NCBI RefSeq assembly: GCF_000014965.1
Contig: NC_008554.1
Span: 3,832,001 to 3,896,000, forward strand
Reading direction: 5' to 3'
Length of the DNA: 64,000 bases
Source of the DNA: Syntrophobacter fumaroxidans MPOB
Lineage (GTDB): Bacteria; Desulfobacterota; Syntrophobacteria; Syntrophobacterales; Syntrophobacteraceae
Part shown: piece by piece, positions 33,994-43,020 of the stretch
How positions within the stretch are numbered: the stretch's first letter is position 1
How the letters are laid out: every line of letters begins with the position of its first letter
Made by a program: the position numbers and the translations under genes
Notes under the pieces: generated by a model
Told to the model about the DNA's origin: nothing
The model's database searches: none
The model's input: only the letters and a program-made list of their open reading frames with translations

Positions 33994-34052
33994 CTGGGTT
34001 CACATTCGAGTGGGCGGAACTCGCCCGGAAACGCACGGACCTGATCGGGCCG

Positions 34053-34505
34053 TTACCAGACTTCGGGAAAGGCCATGCTGGTGTACATGTTCTCCAGCCT
34101 GGTTTTGTGGCCCTTTTCCATGAGGGCCAGCGAATTGAACATGCTCTTCTGATCGGCATCTTTGCTGGAGGCGGCCAGGGCCTGGTACATCACCATCGCT
34201 TCCTCTTCTTCCTTCATTGCCAGGGCGATGGCGTCCTTGGGCTTCATCTCGACGGACAATTTCGGCTTATCCACCGATTCGGCCACCTTGTAGTCCGCGG
34301 ACTCATCGAAATGCATCGTTTTGGGATTGGCGAGCAGCCCTTCCAGATAGCTCCGGTGTTTTTTCTCTTCCTCGGCCAATTCCTTGAAGATTGCCTTGAT
34401 GTTCGCGTCTTTTGCCGTCTTGCTCACGGTGGTGTAGAAGTCGAACGCGGCGATTTCGTTGCCAATGGCCATGGAAATAACCTTCTTGTACTCTTCGAGT
34501 TTCAT
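34053..34505 (-). CDS. rubrerythrin/ferritin-like di-iron protein
   Basis: 150 aa helical bundle. Di-iron ligand patterns are visible: GNEIAAFDFY (first E), AEEEKKHRSYLEG (ExxH), then KEEEEAMVMYQ and LMEKGHKTRLENMY in the second half. Rubrerythrin-like proteins detoxify peroxide or handle iron in anaerobes. It lacks the rubredoxin CxxC domain, so it is an erythrin-type short form. Start 34505 has an AAGGAAC site and a promoter lies at 34563-34591. Confidence 0.82.
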   Translation of the reverse strand: MKLEEYKKVISMAIGNEIAAFDFYTTVSKTAKDANIKAIFKELAEEEKKHRSYLEGLLANPKTMHFDESADYKVAESVDKPKLSVEMKPKDAIALAMKEEEEAMVMYQALAASSKDADQKSMFNSLALMEKGHKTRLENMYTSMAFPEVW

Positions 34506-34562
34506 TTTCTGTTCCTTTTCAGCATGAGTGGAAAAAAACGGTGCGCGGGATAGTTGGAAAAG

Positions 34563-34591
34563 AACATAGTGCAAGTTCCCGGCCGCGTCAA
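34563..34591 (-). promoter_or_regulatory. sigma70-type promoter of the rubrerythrin-like gene
   Basis: On the minus strand TTGACG (34586-34591) and TATGTT (34563-34568) are 17 bp apart, about 60 bp before the start at 34505. Confidence 0.62.
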
Positions 34592-34605
34592 GGATGGAGG
34601 CGCCT

Positions 34606-35373
34606 TCATTTTGAAGAATCGACCCCCATCTTGAGCAACAGGGTTTTTGCGGGTTCGAAGCCTTTGCGGGCCGCAGACGTCAGCCATGAGATCGCCTCCC
34701 GGCGATCCTTTTCCACGCCGCGCCCTGCCTCGTACATAAGTCCCAACTGGTACTGAGCGGTCACGTCACCCTGTTCGGCGGCCTTGCGGCACCATTTGGC
34801 GGCTTCCCGGTCATCGCGGGGCAGGCCCCGGCCTTCGGCATAGCCTCCGGCGAGATTGAACTGGGCCAGGACCATGCCCTGCTCCGCCGCCTTGCGGAAC
34901 CATTGCATGGCTTGAGCCTCATCTTTCTCCACGCCGTGCCCGAGAAGATACAGGTTGCCCAGGTTGTACTGGGCCGAGGCCTCACCCTGTTCGGCGGCCT
35001 TACGGTACCATTCTGCCGCCTGGCCGTGGTCCCCGGGCACCCCCTGTCCCAGGTAATACATGGCTCCCAGGCTGGTCTGGGCCAGGGCGTTGCCCTGCTC
35101 GGCCGACTTGCGGAACCACTCCGCCGCCTGACTTTGATCCTGCTGTATTCCATTCCCCAGGAGATACATGCTTCCCAGGGTGAACTGGGCATCCCGGTCT
35201 CCCTGATCGGCAAGACTGCGGACCCGCTCCGCGGAGACCGCGGGGGCATCCCGTTCGGGCGCCCCCGGGACCGGCCAGGCTTGTGACTCCGCCATCATGA
35301 ACAACAGCACGACGAGACCCAGTGCCGTTCCGGTGCAAAGGCGTCCAACCGTTCGTTGGAGAAGATCGATCAT
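34606..35373 (-). CDS. secreted Sel1-repeat (TPR-like) protein
   Basis: 255 aa. Signal peptide or anchor to about residue 32 (LGLVVLLFMMAESQAW), then five consecutive Sel1 repeats of 36 residues with the pattern AQxxLGxMYxxGxGVxxDxxxAxxWxRKAAEQG, beginning near residue 60. Sel1 repeats form a solenoid used for protein contacts in envelope signalling and assembly. No enzymatic domain is attached and no partner is evident nearby. Confidence 0.85.
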   Translation of the reverse strand: MIDLLQRTVGRLCTGTALGLVVLLFMMAESQAWPVPGAPERDAPAVSAERVRSLADQGDRDAQFTLGSMYLLGNGIQQDQSQAAEWFRKSAEQGNALAQTSLGAMYYLGQGVPGDHGQAAEWYRKAAEQGEASAQYNLGNLYLLGHGVEKDEAQAMQWFRKAAEQGMVLAQFNLAGGYAEGRGLPRDDREAAKWCRKAAEQGDVTAQYQLGLMYEAGRGVEKDRREAISWLTSAARKGFEPAKTLLLKMGVDSSK

Positions 35374-35657
35374 GGCAGCGGTTCCTTTCTTGAGGCTGCG
35401 TTGGCTGTACTGCGAGGCGCCGGTCCCGCGATCGGCAGCGACCTGCGAGATCGCTACGAAGCGGGAAGGCTGTCATTACAGAGCCGGCCGGGCTCCGGGA
35501 AAGCGTTCCACGCCCCTGGACACTGTGCCGCTACGCTTCCTCCCGCCGACGCTGCGTTGCGGCGCTTGCGCCTTCCCGCAAAGGCACGAACGGCGGAAAC
35601 GGTCGGCGCGGGAATTCGGAGCCGGTAGCGGTCCTCCTGCGCCGTACGGAAAGTCAT

Positions 35658-36353
35658 TCAAGCCCGTCGACCTCCCCCCGTTTCCGGTCCATCGGCTCGA
35701 TCGAGCAACAGGGAGGCCGGGGACACCTTCTCAAACACCGCCCACAGTGTGTGAGCGTACCGATTGAGGTAGCTGAAACGCTCACGATAGCGCAGCCTCC
35801 TCAAAGCACGGATGAAAACCGGTCTCGGTTTCTCGTTGCAGAAGCACTCGACGATTCTCAGAGGGTGCCTTTTCGTTTGAGCGGTGAAGAAGTCCACGGC
35901 TTCGGACAGATTGAAGAACCACTTGTGCCTGTCTTGCGGCTCGTCCGCAGGCAGACCGTAGAATCCGATGCGTCCCCGGCCTCGCGCGATGGGGAGCCTG
36001 GCGTTGACCCAGTTGTTCGGGAGGGAAACGATGAGGACCTTCCGTGCGCACCGCACCAATTCTCCGAAAACCCGGTGAAGATGGTCAAGATGTTCCAGCA
36101 CGTCGCTGCAAACCACCGCGTCGAAGGTCTCATCGGCGAAAGGCAGGCGCTTTGCGCGTTCGAGGTCCACAAGGAGATCGGGACTTCCTGCGACATCGAT
36201 GCCGATGTAGTGGCAATCGGGCAACAGATGCCTCAGATGAGCCTCGTCGCAACCGACATCGAGAATTCGTCCCCGCAGATAGCGGGCAAATCGTGTCGCG
36301 ATGTATTTGCTGCGATCGTATCGTTTATCAAAAGACAGGGTTTCGACGTGCAT
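35658..36353 (-). CDS. SAM-dependent methyltransferase (type 11)
   Basis: 231 aa. Class I methyltransferase motifs: GRILDVGCDEAHLRHLLP (motif I, near residue 30), YIGIDVAGSPDLLVDLERAKRLPF, and DAVVCSDVLEHL (motif IV). The C-terminal third has aromatic residues and basic stretches of the kind found in lipid or glycan methyltransferases, but the substrate is unknown. The start at 36353 has a GGGAG site 6-7 nt upstream; 36422 is in frame with no site. It stands alone on the minus strand. Confidence 0.8.
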   Translation of the reverse strand: MHVETLSFDKRYDRSKYIATRFARYLRGRILDVGCDEAHLRHLLPDCHYIGIDVAGSPDLLVDLERAKRLPFADETFDAVVCSDVLEHLDHLHRVFGELVRCARKVLIVSLPNNWVNARLPIARGRGRIGFYGLPADEPQDRHKWFFNLSEAVDFFTAQTKRHPLRIVECFCNEKPRPVFIRALRRLRYRERFSYLNRYAHTLWAVFEKVSPASLLLDRADGPETGGGRRA

Positions 36354-36902
36354 GGGCACTCCCGGGAATACGGTAAGGAACGGGTCCGCGGGAAGCCTTC
36401 CGGAGCCGACCGCAGGCTGCATGATATCACCTTGCTTGGAATCGGTACACCGAGGAATCGTCCCGGCGGGAACCGCCGTCCGATGGACTGCTAAAGCATC
36501 GGTAAATTAACATAAGAAATAGCGTTTCATTTGTAATGTTTGATTCGGGAATTCCAGTTGCTTTTTCATCGAGATTCAAGGTACTGACAGCTCTTGCTGG
36601 GGAATCATCTTTCGGTTGTATTCCGGGTGAGTCAATGTCGGTTCCCCATGCTTCATGGACCTGGCTGCTGTTTGTCCGGCTCAGGCGCGCCTTCCATGCG
36701 CGGCGCCGGAGCGGGGGGGACAAAAACCGTCCGGCCGTTCGATTTCATGGACGCGGCCGTGCGGGAGGGGGGAGCGGTTCTCTTCTTTTCCTCGAAAACG
36801 ATAAGCGGCTCTATTGCGACGCGGGAGATTCCGGTGGTTGTCCCAGGTTCCGGTTCAGCGGTGTCGAGTTTCGAATGGCAGGACCACAAATGGAGGCAAA
36901 GT
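36354..36902. other. intergenic region, leader of first protease
   Basis: 549 bases. An AT-rich patch at about 36495-36545 could hold promoters. The last 60 bases before 36903 resemble the bases before 38794 (shared GGTTCCGGTTC.GCG.TGTCG), so the tandem protease duplication included the leader. No separate gene is supported. Confidence 0.5.
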
Positions 36903-37997
36903 ATGAGAAGGACCCTTTGTATCCTGCTCGGAGTCCTGTTTCTAACGTTGGTGACGCCCTTCCCCGCTTGCGCCGCGGAAGATTTTTCCACTCACTGGAT
37001 TTCCGGGGACAAGGTGAGCGCCGCGGCGAAGTACTGGACCGGGGAGAGGATGAGAAACGCGAAACCATATCCCTTGGCCGTGCGGAAGGAGATCGGGCAC
37101 AGAGTCTCAGCGCTTCCGGACGGGCAGTTCCCGGGGCCTCCCGGCGTCGACCCGGGCGACCCGGGCGAAAACGTCACCGCTCCTGTCAACCGTCGCGGGG
37201 CCGTGCCACATGTCGTTTCGGAATCACGGGACGGGGCTGACACGATCGAGTCGGCGGGAGCCGCGACCATCGGATACAAGTATCCCGCGCCTCACACCAC
37301 GTTCCGTGTGATGGACACCTTGTACGGTGTCGGCACCACGCCCTATCCATACAGAACGATAGGGAAAATTTTTTTTACGGAGGACGGGGAGGACTACGAG
37401 TGCTCGGGCGCGTCCATCGGAGGCAGGGCGGTCCTCACGGCGGGACACTGTGTCTCGGACGGCGCGGGGACCTACCACTCCAACTGGATTTTCGTTCCTT
37501 CCTACCAGGACGGGAAGGAGCCTTACGGACGTTGGATCGCGTTCTGGCTGGCGACGCTTTCCGAGTTTCACCAGAAACAGGACAGGGCTCGAGACGTGGG
37601 CTTTGCCGCGGTCAGAGACAAGAAGGGCAGGAAGCTTTCCCAGAGGGTGGGCTTCCTGGGCTTTGCGTACAATCTCGCCCGCCTGAGGCACTGGAACATG
37701 TTCGGCTATCCCGGCGATGAACCGTGGGACGGAGAGTTCATGGTGGAAACCCAGGCATCCTATGCGTATATCGATGCTGCCGTGACGCCCAATGCCATCG
37801 GAATCGGCACCAGCCAGACGGGGGGATGCAGCGGCGGCCCGTGGCTTCTGAGGTTCAAACCGGGGCACAAGTTCTCCAACGCGAACCTCGCCAACGGCTT
37901 GAACAGTTATTCCCTTGACGAAGAGAGCCGGGAAATCTATTCGCCCTATTTCGACTCAAGGGTCAAGGCTTTGAAAGACAAAGCCGTGGCAAAGTAG
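36903..37997 (+). CDS. exported trypsin-like serine protease, copy 1
   Basis: 364 aa. Signal peptide MRRTLCILLGVLFLTLVTPFPACAA; a propeptide-like part with GPPGVDPGDPGE (about 78-89); then a chymotrypsin-fold domain with the triad H182 (LTAGHCV), D231 (RDVGFAAV) and S311 (GCSGGPW). The fold is closest to bacterial V8/glutamyl-endopeptidase-like secreted proteases. The start has a GGAGG site; an upstream in-frame ATG would hide the signal peptide. It is strongly similar to the protease at 38794, the product of a tandem duplication. Confidence 0.87.
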   Translation: MRRTLCILLGVLFLTLVTPFPACAAEDFSTHWISGDKVSAAAKYWTGERMRNAKPYPLAVRKEIGHRVSALPDGQFPGPPGVDPGDPGENVTAPVNRRGAVPHVVSESRDGADTIESAGAATIGYKYPAPHTTFRVMDTLYGVGTTPYPYRTIGKIFFTEDGEDYECSGASIGGRAVLTAGHCVSDGAGTYHSNWIFVPSYQDGKEPYGRWIAFWLATLSEFHQKQDRARDVGFAAVRDKKGRKLSQRVGFLGFAYNLARLRHWNMFGYPGDEPWDGEFMVETQASYAYIDAAVTPNAIGIGTSQTGGCSGGPWLLRFKPGHKFSNANLANGLNSYSLDEESREIYSPYFDSRVKALKDKAVAK

Positions 37998-38793
37998 CGC
38001 GCAAGCTCATCGGGGCCGATGATCCACAAAAGCCTTTGAAGGCCGGCGAAGCGCCATCGTTGGATCGTTCGCGGGGCCGTGCCGTATGGGTGGTCTCCGG
38101 GGCGGGGAACGCAGTCGGGGTCGAGAGGAAGACACACGATTTCCCCGAAGCCGGCGGGACTACGCGAAGTGGTGGAAAACGCGCGGCCCGGGTCTGTTGT
38201 TTCTCTGCGGAGACTGTTATTGGTCAATCAGTAAACGTCGGAGTGAGAATATCTATTCGAGCACGTCTTTGATATCGACCCATCGACGGTCTTGTTCGAG
38301 GGAGGCTCTGTGGTGGGGACTCCCTGCCCGTGGGTTCACCAAAACCTCAAAGACAATCGAAATACATCCTTGCACCCCAAAGTGGGAGCTCCTTCGTTAA
38401 ACTCGCCAATCTTTCGTGAATTTAATATTTTTCTATAAAACGATTTTAATTGTATTTTTGATTGAAATCAAAGATACTGATGTACCTGCGCATGGGAATG
38501 AGCTTTCGCTGAGTTTCTTTATCATTCTATATACGTTTAATATTTCTTCCCGACATTTAAGGTTTGTTCCAAGGGATTTTTTGCTTCGACCGAGGAATAC
38601 CTGCAGGGGGAGAAAGAGGGCTGGGTTTTTGCGCTTGACGGGAGGGCGGCCGCTGGAGGATGTGGGCGGTCGTCTTCGATTTCTCCAGGCGATAGCAGGG
38701 GGACGATGTCAAAGCCGAATGTCATGCAGTCGTCTCAGGTTCCGGTTCCGCGCTGTCGGGCGACGATTCGACAGCTCCAAAAGGGAGGGGAGT
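37998..38793. other. 796-bp intergenic region with AT-rich island
   Basis: Between the two proteases. The left half is ordinary GC-rich DNA. About 38400-38580 is strikingly AT-rich (runs such as AATATTTTTCTATAAAACG), unlike the rest of the window, and may contain promoter or silencing sites. In-frame extension of the second protease through this region lacks a ribosome site and coding character. Confidence 0.5.
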
Positions 38794-39885
38794 ATGAAAA
38801 GGTTCTTGTGCGTTCTGTTCGGAGCCCTGCTCTTTGTGTCGGTGGCGGCCTTCGGTGCCTATGCCGCGGAAGGTTTCGCCACGTATTCGATTCCCAAGGA
38901 CAAGGTGAACGCCGCGGGAAAATACTGGACCAAGGAAAAAATGAAAAACGCCAAACCGTACCCTTCGACCAGGAAGAAGGGGACCGTTCACAGGGTGCCG
39001 GCGAATACGGAAGAGCAGCTTTCGGGACCTCCCGGCATGGACCCGGGTGATCCGGGGGAAGGCGCTCCCGGCCGCTCCGCCAGCCGGAAAGCCGGACTCC
39101 ACGGTGTCGCGGAACCAGGGATCGGAGGGGACACCGCGGAGATGGTGGGAGCCTCGACCGCCGGATACAACTATCCCGCGCCGCACACCACGTTCCCGGT
39201 GCTGGATTCCCTCTACGGGATTTCCACCACCCCGTATCCGTACAGAACCATAGGGAAGATATTCTTCACGGAGGACGGGGAGGAATACGTCTGTTCGGGG
39301 GCGTCCATCGGAGGCCGGGCGGTCCTGACGGCGGGGCACTGCGTCTCGGACGGTGGGGGGACCTATCACTCGAACTGGATTTTCGTCCCCTCCTACCAGG
39401 ACGGGGAAGAGCCCTATGGAGAGTGGACGGCTTTCTGGCTGGGGACGTTCCAGGAGTATCACCAGGAGGGCGACTGCGGTCGCGACGTGGGTTTCGCCGC
39501 GGTCAGCGACAAGAACGGCAAGAAGCTTTCGCAGAGGGTGGGTTTCCTGGGCTTTTACTACAATGCCAGCCGCACAAGACACTGGAACATGTTCGGCTAT
39601 CCCGCCGACGATCCATGGGATGGAGAGTTCATGGTGGAAACCCAGGCGTCTTATGCATACGTCGACGATTCCGTGGTGCCTGACGCCACCGGGATCGGGA
39701 CCACTCAAACCGAGGGTTGCAGCGGAGGCCCGTGGATCATGAAGTTCAAACCGGGCCCCAAGGTCGCCGGCACGAACTTTGCCAACGGAGTGAACAGCTA
39801 CTCCAATGAAGACACCGGAGAGATCTTTTCACCCTATTTCGACACGAGAGTCAAAGACCTCAAAGACAGGGCCGTGGCGAAGTGA
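38794..39885 (+). CDS. exported trypsin-like serine protease, copy 2
   Basis: 363 aa, collinear with the protease at 36903: signal peptide MKRFLCVLFGALLFVSVAAFGAYAA, the shared GPPGMDPGDPGE segment, then LTAGHCV, RDVGFAAV and GCSGGPW carrying His, Asp and Ser of the triad. Long stretches are near identical (RTIGKIFFTEDGEEYVCSGA and the following HSNWIFVPSYQDG), while the 80-120 region differs most. The start follows GGGAGGGG. The M28 peptidase gene begins 43 bp after its stop and is probably co-transcribed. Confidence 0.87.
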   Translation: MKRFLCVLFGALLFVSVAAFGAYAAEGFATYSIPKDKVNAAGKYWTKEKMKNAKPYPSTRKKGTVHRVPANTEEQLSGPPGMDPGDPGEGAPGRSASRKAGLHGVAEPGIGGDTAEMVGASTAGYNYPAPHTTFPVLDSLYGISTTPYPYRTIGKIFFTEDGEEYVCSGASIGGRAVLTAGHCVSDGGGTYHSNWIFVPSYQDGEEPYGEWTAFWLGTFQEYHQEGDCGRDVGFAAVSDKNGKKLSQRVGFLGFYYNASRTRHWNMFGYPADDPWDGEFMVETQASYAYVDDSVVPDATGIGTTQTEGCSGGPWIMKFKPGPKVAGTNFANGVNSYSNEDTGEIFSPYFDTRVKDLKDRAVAK

Positions 39886-39928
39886 GGGGCCGCAACAGGT
39901 GGACCGGGGGTTTTGCGGGAGGAAGAAT

Positions 39929-41239
39929 ATGAAACGGCTCTCTTGCGCCATGGGCCTTGTTTGGCTGTTGGTCGTTGCGCTCTGCGGAACGAGCCACGCC
40001 GTGTCGGTGACCCTCGTCAGGGGCTCTTCGGCTCTGTCGAGCGTTCCGGCTCTGGGCGAAAAACCGATCGTTCTGGCCTTCGGGGAAGACCGGGTGCTCA
40101 TACACGACAGTCGTCTGCCGGTGAAAGGCAAGTTGCTCGACACGCGCGACATTCCCCTGACGGAGTTGTTTCTGGTGCGGGACCACCGGGCGCTGTCACA
40201 AATCGCCGGGTATGACACCCTCTACAGGCACGGTGCTTTTCGGCTCGCCGTCGTGAAACGCCCGGAAGAGCTTGGTGGATTGAAAAGCGTGCGGCTGTGG
40301 CCGGTCAGGCGCAGCATGGTGGTGACCCGAAAAGCCGGGGGCGTCAAAGGCGAACCGGATCCGAAGGTGAATGCGCTGATCAGCAAGCTCAATCGTTCCA
40401 GGTACGGGGAGTACATGGCCATGCTGGCGCGAGACCTCGAGACGCGGTATTCCTGCGCCAACGAGGTGCTGACGGCCCGCGACAAGATCAGCCGGGAGTT
40501 CAAGGCCCTGGGGCTGAGGACGAATGCTTCGATGAGCTTCCCCAATGACTGCGAGGGCGGGTGCGAGGAGTGGAAGGGATTCAATGTGATCGGCAGGAAG
40601 GTGGGCAAGGTGAGGCCCGAGGAGTTCTACCTGGTCGGGGCGCATTACGATTCCGCCAACGGCGAGGGAGGCGCCTGCAATACGGCTCCCGGGGCCTGTG
40701 ACAACGCCAGCGGCGTGGCCGCCGTGCTGGAACTGGCCCGGGTGTTTCGGACCGTGGACACGGAGGCGTCCATCGTCTTTGTGGCCTTCGGCGGGGAAGA
40801 AATAGACCTGCTGGGCAGCAGAAAGTATGTTCAGGAATTGATCGATGCCGGAGAAGATGCCGATCTCAAGGCGTTCGTGGTGCTGGACATGATCTCCTTC
40901 TACAAGGCGGACGCAACCCGCGGCATCATCATCGAAGGATCGCGCGGGATAACGCGGCAGGCCCGGGCGCTGGACCGGCTGGTGGGATACGTCAGGACCT
41001 ACACGGATTTGGATGTCGAGCACACGGTCAAGTATTCGGGTAGCGATCATGAGCCGTTCCTTGACGAGGAAATGGCCGGCGGTCTTCTGATTCAAATGGA
41101 CTGTGACGCCGCGGACTATGAGCCTCTTCATTCAGCACGGGACACTCTGGGACACCAGGACCTGCCGTTTGCCATCGAGGTGACGAAAGTCGCCGCGGCC
41201 CTGCTGGCCGAAGCCGGCATAATGGATGCGACGCCCTGA
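39929..41239 (+). CDS. exported M28-family zinc aminopeptidase
   Basis: 436 aa. Signal peptide to about residue 23 (MGLVWLLVVALCGTSHA). The peptidase domain holds the two-zinc ligands in order: GAHYDS (His), ACDNASGVAA (Asp), FGGEEIDLLGS (Glu pair), VLDMISF (Asp) and SDHEPF (His). It likely trims peptides outside the cytoplasm. GGGAGGAAG precedes the start. Its place right after the serine proteases suggests a small extracellular protein-digestion set. Confidence 0.87.
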   Translation: MKRLSCAMGLVWLLVVALCGTSHAVSVTLVRGSSALSSVPALGEKPIVLAFGEDRVLIHDSRLPVKGKLLDTRDIPLTELFLVRDHRALSQIAGYDTLYRHGAFRLAVVKRPEELGGLKSVRLWPVRRSMVVTRKAGGVKGEPDPKVNALISKLNRSRYGEYMAMLARDLETRYSCANEVLTARDKISREFKALGLRTNASMSFPNDCEGGCEEWKGFNVIGRKVGKVRPEEFYLVGAHYDSANGEGGACNTAPGACDNASGVAAVLELARVFRTVDTEASIVFVAFGGEEIDLLGSRKYVQELIDAGEDADLKAFVVLDMISFYKADATRGIIIEGSRGITRQARALDRLVGYVRTYTDLDVEHTVKYSGSDHEPFLDEEMAGGLLIQMDCDAADYEPLHSARDTLGHQDLPFAIEVTKVAAALLAEAGIMDATP

Positions 41240-41306
41240 GCGCCGGAGCCGTGGGACGGGCAGTCCGAAAGCGTGATTCGATCCGGTGGAAATCGAGGAG
41301 CCAATA

Positions 41307-42209
41307 ATGAAAAAGACATTCCTGATTTGGGTGACCGCCTGCATGCTGGCCCTGCCGACCTTGGGGACGGCGGCCACGTTGAGCGGAGTGGTGATCGAGG
41401 ATGAGTCCGGCGCACCGCTCGATGCGAGTCTTCTGCTCTACAAGCGGAATGCGACGGGAGGCTTTGACTTTACGGCCGCCGAGGGAACCGATGCAGCCGG
41501 TAACTACAGCTTCAACTACCTCGAGGCGGGGACTTACTTCCTTGAATGCGAGGCCTACGCGGACTGTGACCCGGAAACCGAGTATTGCGCCGACAAGTAC
41601 CTGCCGCAACTCTACGATGGAGTCCAGGCCTGGGATTTCGCTCACAAGAAGAACATCGTGCTTGCGAGCGGCTCCGCGAAGGTTTTGAATCCCATCAGGA
41701 TCAAGGCCAGGCCGTTTTATTTTGAAACCATGCCCATCGACCCCGTGGTGATTCCCGATTCGGGCGGCACGGTGAAGATCACCGCCACGGTGATCAACAC
41801 CACGAAAAACATTCTGGGCATGCTGTTCTGGGGCGAGATGGAGCCTCCGTGCCGCGCGGATCATTCCAGGTTCTACGATCTCTGGGCGCTCTACCCGTTC
41901 GCTCAACACACCTGGAAGGTCATCAGGCCGGGCGCCAACAAGGTGGTCCTCACCTGCAGCCTGGGAGCCCAGGCACCGGAGGGGCCCTATTTCTACCTGG
42001 TATTCGGGGGAGCCGGATACGTGTCCCCCAAGATGCCCCCGCTGGAGGGTTTCTTCTGCAAGGGCGTCTCCGCGGATGAATGCACGACAGACTTTGCCGT
42101 TGCAGGCCGCCGCGGGGGAACCGCGAGGGCGGTCCGGGCAAACAGGAACATCGCAACGAGATTTTCCGAGGACGGCAAGGTCCTGGAAACGGGACCTCGG
42201 AAGAAATGA
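41307..42209 (+). CDS. exported protein with carboxypeptidase-regulatory-like (CnaB) domain
   Basis: 300 aa. Signal peptide to about residue 22 (MLALPTLGTAA), then an N-terminal beta-sandwich of the regulatory CnaB/transthyretin-like kind: LSGVVIEDESGAPLDASLLLYKR..GTDAAGNYSFNYLEAGTYFLECEA. A second beta-rich region follows (about 145-260) and a basic C-terminus. Probably a surface or periplasmic binding module; no catalytic residues are evident. The GAGGAG ribosome site supports the start. It lies 67 bp after the M28 peptidase. Confidence 0.75.
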   Translation: MKKTFLIWVTACMLALPTLGTAATLSGVVIEDESGAPLDASLLLYKRNATGGFDFTAAEGTDAAGNYSFNYLEAGTYFLECEAYADCDPETEYCADKYLPQLYDGVQAWDFAHKKNIVLASGSAKVLNPIRIKARPFYFETMPIDPVVIPDSGGTVKITATVINTTKNILGMLFWGEMEPPCRADHSRFYDLWALYPFAQHTWKVIRPGANKVVLTCSLGAQAPEGPYFYLVFGGAGYVSPKMPPLEGFFCKGVSADECTTDFAVAGRRGGTARAVRANRNIATRFSEDGKVLETGPRKK

Positions 42210-42333
42210 ACGGGGGCCCGGGCGGGACACGAGGATGCCGGAACGGGACGGACTTGGCCTCAGGCGTCACGATGCCCGGCAGGGTGCCTCCGGCCGACGG
42301 GAGTTCAGGAACGGTTTCAGGCACAAGGAGAAC

Positions 42334-42720
42334 ATGATGAAGAAAGTTCTGTTTAAGACCATCGGGGCTATCGCCGTTGCCGCCGCATTGGTGCTGTGTT
42401 TTCAGGTTGTTTTGTCTTCGGCCGATCAGCGTGACTTCACCATCGTGAATGCCACCGGCTACCCGATCAGGTTCATCGGCATCAATCCCCCCGGGGACGA
42501 GATATGGAACGAGAACGAGCTCGACGCCGTTCTTCCCGACGGTGCCGGCTTCAGGGTGGAATTCGCCGGAATTGAAAAGGGATGCGTGTGGAACATCAAG
42601 GTGACCTGGGCCGATGACAATACGTCGTCCTTTTTCCGCGACGTCAACCTGTGCAAGATCAATAAGATCACGCTGAAATACAACAGGTCCACCGATACGG
42701 CCTCCTATGTAGCCGAATAG
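42334..42720 (+). CDS. small exported beta-rich protein
   Basis: 128 aa, signal peptide to about residue 30 (AAALVLCFQVVLSSA), then DFTIVNATGYPIRFIGINP, a run to CVWNIKVTWADD and NLCKINKITLKY. The two cysteines may pair. This pattern recurs in small secreted bacterial proteins that databases often mislabel; no function is established that I know of. An AAGGAG site precedes the ATGATG start. It may belong to the secreted-protein operon that starts at 36903. Confidence 0.7.
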   Translation: MMKKVLFKTIGAIAVAAALVLCFQVVLSSADQRDFTIVNATGYPIRFIGINPPGDEIWNENELDAVLPDGAGFRVEFAGIEKGCVWNIKVTWADDNTSSFFRDVNLCKINKITLKYNRSTDTASYVAE

Positions 42721-43020
42721 ATGCCGGGGGCGGGCCCGGTGCCGCGGCGGAGCGCGCGAGCACCGACCGGCTCGCTCCCGCCCAAGGAACTGGAGCTCGG
42801 ACCCGCGCCGAAAATCATTCTCGCCCGGTCGGTGACGTCTCCGAAAAAGTGGGATGAGGGGCCGGCCGCAACCGGGCAAGCACGCGTCCGCTCGTTTCGA
42901 TGGACATGACGCTTCGGTCTGCTGTAATTTGCTTCAGGTTCGGTTCGTCTCCGTTTCTTCGGAGCTTGAATGCCGGACCTTGACAAAGTGTTGCAGGAAG
43001 CGACCGGAGGAGCGGGAATC

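Noticed and set aside
38416-38793. N-terminal extension of the second protease
   Set aside because: Crosses the AT-rich non-coding island and would put the signal peptide 126 residues inside the protein; the ATG at 38794 has a strong ribosome site.
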